Translations under genes and position numbers: made by a program | Part shown: in pieces, positions 34,141 to 41,763 of the stretch | Layout of the letters: each line of letters starts with the position of its first letter | How positions within the stretch are numbered: the first letter of the stretch is position 1 | NCBI RefSeq assembly: GCF_030159595.1 | Contig: NZ_BSKJ01000005.1 | Span: forward strand, 275,232 to 339,231 | Origin: Pseudomonas putida | GTDB taxonomy: Bacteria; Pseudomonadota; Gammaproteobacteria; Pseudomonadales; Pseudomonadaceae | Reading direction: 5' to 3' | DNA length: 64,000 nt | Notes under the pieces: generated by a model | Database searches by the model: none | Seen by the model: the letters and a program-made list of their open reading frames with translations, nothing else | What the model was told of the DNA's origin: nothing

Positions 34141-34485
34141 TCAGGGTTGCAGTTCGCGCACCGGTCGCACTTCGACACTGCCGACCCGTGCGGCGGGGAT
34201 GCCCTTGGCGATGTTCAGCGCTTCGTTCAGGTCGCGGGCCTCCACCAGGTAAAAGCCGGCCAGTTGCTCCTTGGTTTCGGCGAACGGGCCGTCGGTCAGG
34301 CTCATGTGTCCGTTGCGCACGCGTACCGTGGTGGCGGTCTGCACCGGCTTCAGCGCCTCGGCCGCCAGCATTCGCCCGGAGCCGTGGATGGCTTCGGCAT
34401 ACGCCATGCATTCGGCGTCTTCCGGGCTGTCGGGCAGGCTGTGCAGCAGCCCCTCGTCACAATAGACCAGGCACAGGTATTTCAT
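34141..34485 (-). CDS. YCII/DGPF-domain protein
   Basis: 114-residue YCII-related protein with the DGPF motif at residues 65-68 (SLTDGPFAETKEQLAGFYLVEA) and the opening KYLCLVYCDE. DGPF proteins are the typical partners and targets of ECF42 sigma factors; their biochemical role is unsettled. ATG 34485 follows GGAGGCGACC. 44 bp after the NTF2-like gene. Confidence 0.88.
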   Translation of the reverse strand: MKYLCLVYCDEGLLHSLPDSPEDAECMAYAEAIHGSGRMLAAEALKPVQTATTVRVRNGHMSLTDGPFAETKEQLAGFYLVEARDLNEALNIAKGIPAARVGSVEVRPVRELQP

Positions 34486-34529
34486 GGTCGCCTCCAGGGC
34501 ATTGGCAAAGTGCGTTTGGCGATAACGGC

Positions 34530-34955
34530 TCAGGGCTTGAGATCGAACAGGGCTTTCTGGGTTTCCATGTCGAAGGGGGCCGACCAGTGTTCGTGGATGA
34601 CCTGCCACTGGCCACCCTGACGACGATAGCCCACGGTGGCACGCATGAAGCCGCACTGGCTTTCGTCATCGCCCGGGCCGCAGCGGTTCAGCCAGTGGGC
34701 CAGGGCCAGGTCGCCAGCGGCGTGTACAGTGAGTTCGGCCAGTTCGAAAACCATGGGGCCGGTGCACATGCCCATGCACATTTCCCAGTGCGCGGTGTAG
34801 GCAGCCTTGCCTTTGAATTGCAGGGCCTGGATGGCATCGAAGGCAACGATGTCATCGGCATAGGGGGCGGTGATGTTGGGGATGTCGCGATCGCGCACGG
34901 CCTGCATCCAGCGCTCGATCAGTTGACGGATCTCGGTTTCGGCTGCGGTGCTCAT
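34530..34955 (-). CDS. SnoaL/NTF2-like (DUF4440-type) protein
   Basis: 141-residue cone-fold protein of the NTF2 superfamily. The IRQLIERWMQAVRDRDIPNITAPYADDIVAFD opening and the final WQVIHEHWSAPF strand are characteristic of ketosteroid-isomerase-like DUF4440 proteins. Ligand not known. ATG 34955 has GAGGAACC upstream. It is the first gene of the ECF42 operon, directly behind a matching ECF42-type promoter. Confidence 0.85.
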   Translation of the reverse strand: MSTAAETEIRQLIERWMQAVRDRDIPNITAPYADDIVAFDAIQALQFKGKAAYTAHWEMCMGMCTGPMVFELAELTVHAAGDLALAHWLNRCGPGDDESQCGFMRATVGYRRQGGQWQVIHEHWSAPFDMETQKALFDLKP

Positions 34956-35015
34956 CGGGGGTTCCTCCGACAGGTCATAGGGTTTGGGCACGGTGTGCAG
35001 CGTGCTTCACCTATG

Positions 35016-35042
35016 GTCGAACGGAGAACGGAGGAATCGACA
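35016..35042 (-). promoter_or_regulatory. ECF42-type promoter before the DGPF operon
   Basis: On the minus strand TGTCGA (35042-35037), a 17 bp spacer and CGAC (35019-35016). As I recall, this matches the published ECF42 target motif, TGTCGA at -35 and CG[A/T]C at -10. It lies about 61 bp upstream of the first gene, so the sigma factor probably drives its own operon. Confidence 0.65.
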
Positions 35043-35109
35043 GGCGTTGGAAATTAATCTGCTTTAGCGTTGACAGAGTAGCGCCGAAAAAGCACGGACG
35101 CTTTCTGGC

Positions 35110-35442
35110 TTAAGCCATTGCGGCTTGTTCAAAAACTTCGTCGGCCCACTGGTTCAAGCTTTTGCCGGCAGCTCGGGCAGCAACACTCGCGGCAGCATGA
35201 ACCTCAGGCCGGATTCGCAGCATGACCTTACCCGAGGCAGGCTTCTGCGGCGCAATACCCTGCTCTGCACAATCGGCCAGGTAATCTTCCAACGCATCGC
35301 GAAACGCCTCATGCAACTCGGGCACCGAGCTTGCGTGAAAACTGATGATGTCTCGCATACCAAGCACACGGCCAACGAAGATGTCATCACGCTCGTCGTA
35401 CTCGATACGCGCGGCATAGCCTTTGTAGCGCATGCAACTCAT
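35110..35442 (-). CDS. hicB: HicB-family antitoxin
   Basis: 110-residue antitoxin with the HicB partial RNase-H-like domain (residues 4-70: YKGYAARIEYDERDDIFVGRVLGMRDIISFHASSVPELHEAFRDALEDYL) and a C-terminal ribbon-helix-helix DNA-binding segment (KVMLRIRPEVHAAASVAARAAGKSLNQWADEV). It neutralises HicA and represses the operon. Its ATG overlaps the HicA stop in an ATGA. ATG 35433 is an alternative start. Confidence 0.92.
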   Translation of the reverse strand: MSCMRYKGYAARIEYDERDDIFVGRVLGMRDIISFHASSVPELHEAFRDALEDYLADCAEQGIAPQKPASGKVMLRIRPEVHAAASVAARAAGKSLNQWADEVFEQAAMA

Positions 35443-35693
35443 GTCCTGACTCCTGCCCGCAACAGGAATTCGCGGGCTTCTTCAATCTGATACCGCTTGG
35501 TTTCTTTACCTGGATGAGGCCGATGACACCTCCAAAAGTGGTCACCCAGCATCAGCTTGACCCTGGAGCCTTGCCGTTCCTGCACCTGGCCACCTAGGTG
35601 GAGTACCAATGCCTCAATCTCGGAGAACGCCAACGACGCCGTGGTCGGCGTTCGGAAAATAGCTTCACGAATTTTGCGGTATCGAGTGCTCAT
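35439..35693 (-). CDS. hicA: HicA-family toxin (variant lacking the usual His)
   Basis: 84-residue HicA-like mRNA interferase. The family dsRBD-like core is visible (EIEALVLHLGGQVQERQGSRVKLMLGDHFWRCHRPHPGKETKRYQIEEAREFLLRAGV). At the position where canonical HicA has the catalytic His (GSHH-type), this one reads GSR (residues 42-44), as in a sizeable HicA subfamily whose members end HRPHP. Activity therefore needs testing. First gene of the hicAB operon; no Shine-Dalgarno is evident, and the operator-like repeat lies immediately upstream. Confidence 0.85.
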   Translation of the reverse strand: MSTRYRKIREAIFRTPTTASLAFSEIEALVLHLGGQVQERQGSRVKLMLGDHFWRCHRPHPGKETKRYQIEEAREFLLRAGVRT

Positions 35694-35694
35694 C

Positions 35695-35727
35695 GAAAAA
35701 TGCTATCAAATTAAGATAGCACTTTTT
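35695..35727. promoter_or_regulatory. hicAB operator/promoter candidate
   Basis: Perfect 7+7 bp dyad TGCTATC-aaattaa-GATAGCA (35701-35721), extended by A/T runs on both sides. It starts 2-8 nt before the hicA ATG, so a bound HicB dimer would block transcription. The region is far more AT-rich than its surroundings. Confidence 0.6.
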
Positions 35728-35832
35728 CCACGATATTCATTCAGGACTTTTCATCGGTTGAGCTGCAAGAAAGCGGATGGCCCCCTAGCCATAGGATGGT
35801 GCGAGGGCCATCAATACCCTACCAAGGCCTGA

Positions 35833-36090
35833 TCAGCCCTGCTGACAACCTTCACCCATGGCCCGGTACTGGATGGTGTGCACCTGGCCCTGGTGGTCTT
35901 CATAGGTCATGGTCGCAGGTACCACTTCGCAGACATTGGGGATGGTCGACAGGTTGATCACCCGTTTGATGTCCAGGTTCATGGAGTAGTCATACTGCTG
36001 GGCCACAGGCTGGCTGGAGACGGGTGTGGCCTCATCGGCGAGGGCGAACGAGGACATACCGACCAATGCAAGAATCAGTAATGGTTTCAT
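35833..36090 (-). CDS. DUF2790 small periplasmic protein
   Basis: 85-residue Pseudomonas-typical exported protein. Signal peptide residues 1-18 (ends SFALA), then a DUF2790 domain: YDYSMNLDIKRVINLSTIPNVCEVVPATMTYEDHQGQVHTIQYRAMGEGC, with the two conserved cysteines. Members occur in many paralogous copies, often copper- or stress-responsive; role unknown. The start ATG 36090 has AAAAGGC upstream. Confidence 0.88.
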   Translation of the reverse strand: MKPLLILALVGMSSFALADEATPVSSQPVAQQYDYSMNLDIKRVINLSTIPNVCEVVPATMTYEDHQGQVHTIQYRAMGEGCQQG

Positions 36091-36105
36091 GTGGGTTTGC
36101 CTTTT

Positions 36106-36375
36106 GAGCGTTCAAGCTGATCGATTGACTTCTATTGCCGTGAACGGCGCGGAGAAGTTGCCATCTACGGTGAAGATGGCACGAAGTACCGATCCCGCTT
36201 CGTACTGCCAGGGGGGATGTGTAAAAGTCTACTCCCGGCTGGCAATAGTTGAACCCCGTAGTCGGATATTCACCCTTGCCGGTTTTGCAACAATCTGCGT
36301 CAAATTGGCCGCTAACTATCAGGCCAGAGCCTTTGGCCAGCTATCAGGGCAGGATTCGCCATCTCATTAAAAAAA
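36106..36375. other. Gene-poor stretch; possible decayed coding remnant
   Basis: No supportable gene. One frame (36121-36252) gives 43 codons without a start that read like protein (VAIYGEDGTKYRSRFVLPGG) between two stops, and another frame has a 70-codon GTG-started ORF (36139-36369). A hairpin GGCCA...TGGCC lies at 36322-36338. The stretch is less GC-rich than its neighbours and may be a remnant or regulatory DNA. Confidence 0.3.
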
Positions 36376-36447
36376 CTTCACTGCTCGATACTCTCGGCCA
36401 CAGAGCGCCGGCTGCTGGACCATTTTTACCGCCAGCACGGCTCGCGC

Positions 36448-36816
36448 ATGCGCGCTGCGAGCGATGCAGAACTGTGGGTGGCGAGGGCCCCAGGCATCAT
36501 TGCCGGGTTGAGCCTGAGCCGCGTGGGCGATGGCTTCTGGCTGACCGGGCTGTTTGTCGACCCGCTACACCGCAGCCAAGGGGTGGCCGGGCAACTGATC
36601 GAAGCGGCGCATGAACAGGCAAAGGGGCCGACCTGGCTGTTCTGCCACCCGGACCTGGCCCCCTTCTATCAGCGCCTGGGTTTCCACATGGCAGGGCAAC
36701 TGCCCGAAAGCCTGGCAAGCCGCCTGCTGCGCTACCAGCGCAGCAAACGCCTGGTAGCGCTGGAGCGAGCTCAGTCGTCGCTGACGTCGAGCCCAGGGAA
36801 CAGCACCTCGGTGTAA
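36448..36816 (+). CDS. GNAT-family N-acetyltransferase, start apparently missing
   Basis: From ATG 36448, 122 residues carry the acetyl-CoA-binding core of a [32 protein letters not shown] (motif A) and [14 protein letters not shown] (motif B). The frame continues upstream to at least 36376 with typical N-terminal sequence (LHCSILSATERRLLDHFYRQHGSR) but contains no ATG, GTG or TTG before an in-frame TAA at 36313. So the natural start is either a rare codon or lost, possibly by a slip in the A7 run at 36369-36375. Its 3' end overlaps def (opposite strand) by 46 bp. Confidence 0.7.
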   Translation: MRAASDAELWVARAPGIIAGLSLSRVGDGFWLTGLFVDPLHRSQGVAGQLIEAAHEQAKGPTWLFCHPDLAPFYQRLGFHMAGQLPESLASRLLRYQRSKRLVALERAQSSLTSSPGNSTSV

Positions 36817-37307
36817 CCGAACTTGGCGAAGTCCTGAATGCGTGACGGGTATAGCCGCCCGATCAGGTGATCGCACTCGTGCTGCACCACCCGTGCATGA
36901 AAACCGTCGGCAAAGCGGCTGATCGGGTTGCCCTGGGGGTCGACCCCTTCGTAGCAGATGTGCTTGAAGCGCGGCACCACGCCACGCAGGCCAGGCACCG
37001 ACAGGCAACCTTCCCAGCCGTCCTCCACTTCGGTGGACGTCGGGGTGATGACCGGGTTGAGCAAAATGGTCTGCGGCACCGCTTCGGCATCCGGGTAGCG
37101 CTCGCTGCGCTCGAAACCGAAGATCACCAGTTGCAGGTCGATACCGATTTGGGGTGCTGCCAGGCCCACACCGCCCACATGGCGCATGGTTTCGAACATG
37201 TCGTCGATCAGTTGCTGCAGTTCGGCAGTGCCAAACAGGTGTTCGGGCACGGGCGGGGCGATGCGCAGCAGGCGTTCGTCGCCCATCTTGAGAATGTCAC
37301 GGATCAT
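36771..37307 (-). CDS. def: Peptide deformylase
   Basis: 178-residue metalloenzyme that removes the N-formyl group from new proteins. All three motifs are present: [10 protein letters not shown] (46-55), EGCLSVPG (99-106, metal ligand Cys101) and QHECDH (142-147, ligands His143 and His147, catalytic Glu144). It is a second, non-operonic-with-fmt type deformylase of the sort pseudomonads carry. Its ATG overlaps the stop codon of the neighbouring yihY-like gene by ATGA, and its 3' end overlaps the GNAT gene on the opposite strand. Confidence 0.93.
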   Translation of the reverse strand: MIRDILKMGDERLLRIAPPVPEHLFGTAELQQLIDDMFETMRHVGGVGLAAPQIGIDLQLVIFGFERSERYPDAEAVPQTILLNPVITPTSTEVEDGWEGCLSVPGLRGVVPRFKHICYEGVDPQGNPISRFADGFHARVVQHECDHLIGRLYPSRIQDFAKFGYTEVLFPGLDVSDD

Positions 37308-38263
37308 CTGGGGTTGGGCTCGGACGGTTGGGGCTGGGTCGGTTGCGGGTGCTCATGGCCCAGCACGGTAATGGTTTGCGGGGCTTTGTGCCCTTCAAAA
37401 TCCTTCTCGCCAGGGTTCTTGCCCTCGCTCGACATGTGCTCGATCACCGCGTTCATTTCCGCGCCCAGCAACAACACGGCGGCGGAGATATAGAAATACA
37501 GCAACAGCACGATGATTGCACCGATGCTGCCGTACATGGCGTTGTAGTCGGCAAAGGTTTTCACATAGTAGGCAAAGCCCAGCGAGGCCACGATCCACAC
37601 CACCACCGCCAGCACCGAGCCGGGTGTGATGAAGCGAAACTGCTGCTTCACGTCAGGCATCACATAGTAGATCACGGCCACCGCCACCATCAGCAGCATG
37701 ATGATTGCCGGCCAGCGCAAGATGGTCCACAGCGTGACGATGAACTCTTGCATGCCCACCTGCGCAGCGATCCACTCCATCACCTGCGGGCCAAGCACCA
37801 TGAGCGCAGCAGCCACCAGCAGCATGCCGGCAAGGCCCACGGTATAGATGATGGAAAGCGGTATGCGCTTCCATACCGGTCGGCCTTCAGGTACGTCATA
37901 GGCGGCATTCATGGCACTCATCATCAGGCGCACGCCGGCCGAGGCGGTCCACAAAGCGATCACGATACCCACCGACAGCAGCCCGCCCTTGGACTGCTGC
38001 AACTGGTCGATGACCGGGTTCACCTGTTCCAGTGCCTGAGGGGGAAGCACCAGTTCGGTCTGCAGGCGCAACCAGGAGAAGAAGTCTGGCAGGTGCAGAA
38101 AGCCGATCAGGGCAATCAGGAACAACAGGAAGGGGAACAGCGAAAACAGCGCTTGGTAAGCCAGCGCGGAGGCATAGGTAGACATTTCGTCGTCAAGGAA
38201 TTCCTTGACGGTGCGTACCAGCACGCGGTGCAGGGGCAGGCCGCGCAGGTCGGGGAAAATCAT
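37304..38263 (-). CDS. YihY/BrkB-family inner-membrane protein
   Basis: 319-residue protein with six hydrophobic helices, starting at about residue 35 ([26 protein letters not shown]). It belongs to the YihY/UPF0761 family, once named ribonuclease BN by mistake. The cytoplasmic C-terminus ([17 protein letters not shown]) is hydrophilic. Role unclear. Downstream on the minus strand it is followed, by a 4 nt ATGA overlap reading into it, by def as the upstream gene. Confidence 0.85.
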   Translation of the reverse strand: MIFPDLRGLPLHRVLVRTVKEFLDDEMSTYASALAYQALFSLFPFLLFLIALIGFLHLPDFFSWLRLQTELVLPPQALEQVNPVIDQLQQSKGGLLSVGIVIALWTASAGVRLMMSAMNAAYDVPEGRPVWKRIPLSIIYTVGLAGMLLVAAALMVLGPQVMEWIAAQVGMQEFIVTLWTILRWPAIIMLLMVAVAVIYYVMPDVKQQFRFITPGSVLAVVVWIVASLGFAYYVKTFADYNAMYGSIGAIIVLLLYFYISAAVLLLGAEMNAVIEHMSSEGKNPGEKDFEGHKAPQTITVLGHEHPQPTQPQPSEPNPR

Positions 38264-38366
38264 AGCGTCTCCTTTCGCCGCTTGATCATTTCAACAGACA
38301 AGTCTAATAGACCATGTGCTTGCTGTGCTGCTCCCGGCCATGCTTGAAGAATTTGCTTACAACAGG

Positions 38367-38404
38367 CCCTGCCTCTTCGCGGGCTTGCCCGCGAAGAGGC
38401 AGGG
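38367..38404. repeat. Perfect REP-arm hairpin downstream of the csbD-like gene
   Basis: 18 bp perfect stem with a TT loop, made of REP arms joined head to head (CCCTGCCTCTTCGCGGGC / GCCCGCGAAGAGGCAGGG). It lies 16 bp past the CsbD stop and upstream of the yihY-like gene; probably a terminator-like element. Confidence 0.7.
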
Positions 38405-38419
38405 TCAGGATGCATCAAA

Positions 38420-38599
38420 TCAAGGCTTTTTCAGCGCATCCTTCACATTGCCCTTGATCTGCTGCGCCTCGCCCTTCAGCTCCTGCGCCTTGCCCTCGGC
38501 CCGCAGCTTGTCGTTGTCGGTCACCTTGCCGACGCCCTGCTTGATGTTGCCGACGGCTTCGTTGGCCAGGCCTTTCGCTTTGTCTGTAGTACCGCTCAT
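38420..38599 (-). CDS. CsbD-family stress-response protein
   Basis: 59-residue hydrophilic, lysine- and glutamate-rich protein ([22 protein letters not shown]..., ending NVKDALKKP). CsbD-like proteins are general-stress proteins of unknown molecular function, induced by osmotic or heat stress. Start ATG 38599 has GCAGGAG upstream. Too short for many ORF callers but the family fit is exact. Confidence 0.92.
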   Translation of the reverse strand: MSGTTDKAKGLANEAVGNIKQGVGKVTDNDKLRAEGKAQELKGEAQQIKGNVKDALKKP

Positions 38600-38842
38600 G
38601 GCAAAACTCCTGCAATGGGAGACACGTGAACCGTGTCGACAGTGGGTTGACCCAACGCCCTCGTCAGGAGTTTCAACGGATTTGTAACGCTTGAACCGAG
38701 CGGTAAAACTGCGGGCGAATACCGCACCGAATCGGCCCTTCGCCCGCGCGATGCCATCAGCCCTGCCCTAGAATCCCCGCAAACGTCCGCCCAAAGCAGG
38801 CTGGCACTTCATAAAAACAATGTTTTCCGGATACCCGCACCC

Positions 38843-40315
38843 ATGCGTCTGATGCCTGCGCTGGTGGCCTTGCTGCCACTGCTTCCCTTGCCCGCCCTGG
38901 CCGCCACACCGACCAGCCCCGAAACCCTGCGTGTCGAGCGTTACACCGACGACGGCCAGCCCGGCTCGCTGCGCTGGGCCATCGAAACCAGCAACCAGAA
39001 CCCCGGCCACTACCGCATCGACATCGCGGCGGTCGGCAAGCCGCCCTACGTTATCCGCCCCAGCCGCGCGCTGCCGGAAATCAAAGGCCCGGTACGCATT
39101 ACCGGCCTGCCTTGGGCGCACGACGGCCAATACATCGCCATCGACGGTTCGGCGTACATCAAGGACCAGGGCGTACGCACCTGCCCCGGCGCCCTGCCCG
39201 GCCAGTTCGGCACAAACGTGCGCACCACCACCAACCCCGGGCTGGTGCTGCGTGATACCCAAGGCGTGCACCTGAGCGGGCTGGAGGTGCGCAACTTCTG
39301 CATCGGCATCCTGGTCAACCGCGCCAGTGGCAACGTGATCGAAGATAACCGCATCGTCGCCAACAAAGGCGGAGCGGGCATCATGCTGACCGGTGATGAC
39401 GGCGCCGGTAACCCCACCGCCACCACCACGAACAACAACAAGGTGCTGCGCAACCAGCTGATCGACAACGGTGACGGCCTGGAGCTGACCCGCGGCGCGG
39501 CGTTCAACCTGGTGGCCGACAACCTGTTCCGCTCCACGCCCGCCAACCCCGAGCCCTCGCAGGGTATCGAGATTCTGCTGGGCAACGACAACAGCGTGGT
39601 GCGCAACCGCTTCGAGAACTACTCCGACGGCCTGCAGATCAACTGGGGCAAGCGCAACTACCTGGCGGCCAACACCTTCAGCGGCAACTCGATCGGGGTC
39701 AGCGTTACCGGCGAGGGCAACATCCTCGACGGCAACCTGATCCACGGCAACCGCATCGGCGTGGCCCTGCGTCCGGAGCCGGACACAACCGCCACGCGCC
39801 TCAGCGCCAACCGTATCTGGGGGAACAGCCAGGACATCCGCCGCTGCGAGGCAGGCGGCTCTTGCGTGCCCAACCAACGGACCGGCGCCATCGTGTTTGG
39901 CGTACCCGCGCAGGCGCATGCGCTGTATGTGGGGTCGCGCGGGGTGGGGGCCGACCTGGCGAAACAGGACCAGGCAATCATCTGCGATACCAAAGGTGAG
40001 CCCAAGCCTTGCCAGCCGCTGCCCAACCACAATCAACAGGCGCCACGGCTGATTGCGCTGGAGGGCAATGTGTTGCGCGGTGAAGTGCAGGGGCCGGGGT
40101 CGAGCCTGCTGCGGGTGGAGTTCTTTGGCAATGCCGAGGCAGATGGCACCGAGGCGCAGCAGTACCTCGGGGAGGTGCTGGTGAACAGTGACAAGCAGGG
40201 GCAGGCGCGGTTTGCCCAGGTGCTGGAGAATATCGGTGGGCTGCGCAGCTTTACTGCGACCGTGACTACCGCAGATGGGGCTACTTCGGAATTGAGCCTG
40301 CCGGTTAGGCGTTAA
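38843..40315 (+). CDS. Secreted right-handed beta-helix (NosD-like) protein
   Basis: 490 residues. Signal peptide residues 1-20 (ends LPALA), a beta-solenoid of short NxIxxNxxxxG repeats from about residue 130 to 320 (NVIEDNRIVANKGGAGIMLTG, NKVLRNQLIDNGDGLELTRG, NSVVRNRFENYSDGLQI, NYLAANTFSGNSIGVSV...), then a C-terminal domain after 350. Such folds occur in carbohydrate-active and surface proteins; no catalytic residues can be identified, so function is unknown. Start ATG 38843 (MRLMPAL). Confidence 0.8.
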   Translation: MRLMPALVALLPLLPLPALAATPTSPETLRVERYTDDGQPGSLRWAIETSNQNPGHYRIDIAAVGKPPYVIRPSRALPEIKGPVRITGLPWAHDGQYIAIDGSAYIKDQGVRTCPGALPGQFGTNVRTTTNPGLVLRDTQGVHLSGLEVRNFCIGILVNRASGNVIEDNRIVANKGGAGIMLTGDDGAGNPTATTTNNNKVLRNQLIDNGDGLELTRGAAFNLVADNLFRSTPANPEPSQGIEILLGNDNSVVRNRFENYSDGLQINWGKRNYLAANTFSGNSIGVSVTGEGNILDGNLIHGNRIGVALRPEPDTTATRLSANRIWGNSQDIRRCEAGGSCVPNQRTGAIVFGVPAQAHALYVGSRGVGADLAKQDQAIICDTKGEPKPCQPLPNHNQQAPRLIALEGNVLRGEVQGPGSSLLRVEFFGNAEADGTEAQQYLGEVLVNSDKQGQARFAQVLENIGGLRSFTATVTTADGATSELSLPVRR

Positions 40316-40321
40316 GGCTAC

Positions 40322-40354
40322 CAGCCTCTTCGCGGGTGACCGCGTGAAGAGGCC
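40322..40354. repeat. Single degenerate REP element
   Basis: CCTCTTCGCGGGTGACCGCGTGAAGAGG: palindromic REP core with an extra change in each arm, 8 bp after the beta-helix gene stop. Confidence 0.6.
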
Positions 40355-40432
40355 AGCACAGGCAAACCTTGCCCCGCCCCGTGCCACCCCTCACAATGCA
40401 GGCCTTCATAGCGTCAACCCGCAGGAACCTGC

Positions 40433-40813
40433 ATGAAACTCGACAAACCCGCCGCCATCGCCCGGCGCAACGAAGCATTGGCCAAGCCGGTGCTGAACAG
40501 CAACAACACCCTGTTCGCCATCCTGGACAACAAACGCAACCTGTGGTGGTTCGAAGTGCCCGTGAAGCTGCTGGGCAAGGGCCAGGCCGACTGGGTCAAC
40601 CTGCTGCTGCACACGCCGGAAAGCGATGAGCTGCAGCACCTGAAGGTGCCCACCAACTTCCTCAAGGCTCACCTGGAGCAGATGGAAGTGCGCAAGCCCG
40701 GCAAGCGCCGCTCGACCATCAGCCTGGCCCTCAGCGCTGACCGCGACTCGCTGCTGCGCGACACCCGTCCGGGTGGCGAGCAGCTGGACTTCCGCAACTT
40801 CGTGCAGGCGTAA
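40433..40813 (+). CDS. Conserved hypothetical protein, unknown fold
   Basis: 126-residue cytoplasmic-looking protein with an N-terminal helix, a strand-rich centre (NTLFAILDNKRNLWWFEVPVKLLG) and a basic tail (VRKPGKRRSTISLALSADRDSLLRD). I recognise no domain. GC3-rich codons and ATG 40433 with AGGAACCTGC upstream support a real gene. Convergent with the CvfB-like gene, 5 bp between stop codons. Confidence 0.7.
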   Translation: MKLDKPAAIARRNEALAKPVLNSNNTLFAILDNKRNLWWFEVPVKLLGKGQADWVNLLLHTPESDELQHLKVPTNFLKAHLEQMEVRKPGKRRSTISLALSADRDSLLRDTRPGGEQLDFRNFVQA

Positions 40814-40818
40814 GGCCG

Positions 40819-41655
40819 TCAGACCTTTTCGATACGATCGTCATGGATGACGATCGAGCCCTGCTTGAACAGCGCGCCAATGGCCTTCTTGAAGTTGCCC
40901 TTGCTGACGTTGAACAGCTTGCTGATCAGCGCCGGGTCGCTCTTGTCGCACACGGCCAACACCCCACCTTCAGCCTCCAGGCGCGCCATGATCTGCTCTT
41001 GCAGGCTATCGGCCAGGGCCGCACCCACCGGCTGCAGGCTCAGGGCGATCTTGCCGTCGTGGCGCACTTCCTTGATGAAGCCCTTCTCGTGCATGCCCGA
41101 ACGCAGGAACTTGAACACCTCGTTCTTGTGGATCAGGCCCCAGTGACGGTTGTTGATGATGGCCTTGAAGCCCATCGGCGTTTCGCCGGCCACCAACAAC
41201 TCGACCGGTTGCCCGACTTTGTAGTCAGCCGGGGTGACGTCGAGGTAGCGGTCCAGGCGTGAAGTAGCGGTGATGCGGCGGGTGCGCTTGTCGAGGTAGA
41301 CGTGCACCACGCAGTAATCGCCGATCTTCAGCTGCCGTGCTTCTTCCGAGTACGGCATCATCAGGTCCTTGGACAGGCCCCAGTCCAGGAAGATGCCGGC
41401 ACCGTTGATGTCCTTGACCTTGAGGCTGGCGAATTCGCCGACCTGCACCTTGGGCTTCTCGGTGGTGGCGATCAGCTGGTCTTCGCTGTCCAGGTAGATG
41501 AACACGTTCAGCCAGTCATCCACCTCGGTTTCGGCGTTTTTCGGGATGTAGCGCCCGGGCAGCAGGATCTCGCCATCGGCGCCACCGTCCAGGTACAGAC
41601 CGAAGTCCACATGCTTCACGATTTGCAAACTGTTGTAACGCCCAAGCAGAGCCAT
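40819..41655 (-). CDS. CvfB-like S1 RNA-binding protein
   Basis: 278-residue protein of the CvfB/YitL family: three S1-like domains (residues about 1-65, 66-140, 145-205) followed by a winged-helix domain (VCDKSDPALISKLFNVSKGNFKKAIGALFKQGSI...). CvfB is a nucleic-acid-binding regulator of virulence in Staphylococcus; in pseudomonads its targets are unknown. ATG 41655 start. Confidence 0.88.
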   Translation of the reverse strand: MALLGRYNSLQIVKHVDFGLYLDGGADGEILLPGRYIPKNAETEVDDWLNVFIYLDSEDQLIATTEKPKVQVGEFASLKVKDINGAGIFLDWGLSKDLMMPYSEEARQLKIGDYCVVHVYLDKRTRRITATSRLDRYLDVTPADYKVGQPVELLVAGETPMGFKAIINNRHWGLIHKNEVFKFLRSGMHEKGFIKEVRHDGKIALSLQPVGAALADSLQEQIMARLEAEGGVLAVCDKSDPALISKLFNVSKGNFKKAIGALFKQGSIVIHDDRIEKV

Positions 41656-41763
41656 TTCTGAAGATCCTCAAGACAAGGGGGCTATTTTCCGGACAGACAT
41701 GGGGTGGTGTCAAAGCTTCCGGACGGTTGCCCCTATGCCAATTGCACTAGGGGGGGGAAATCC

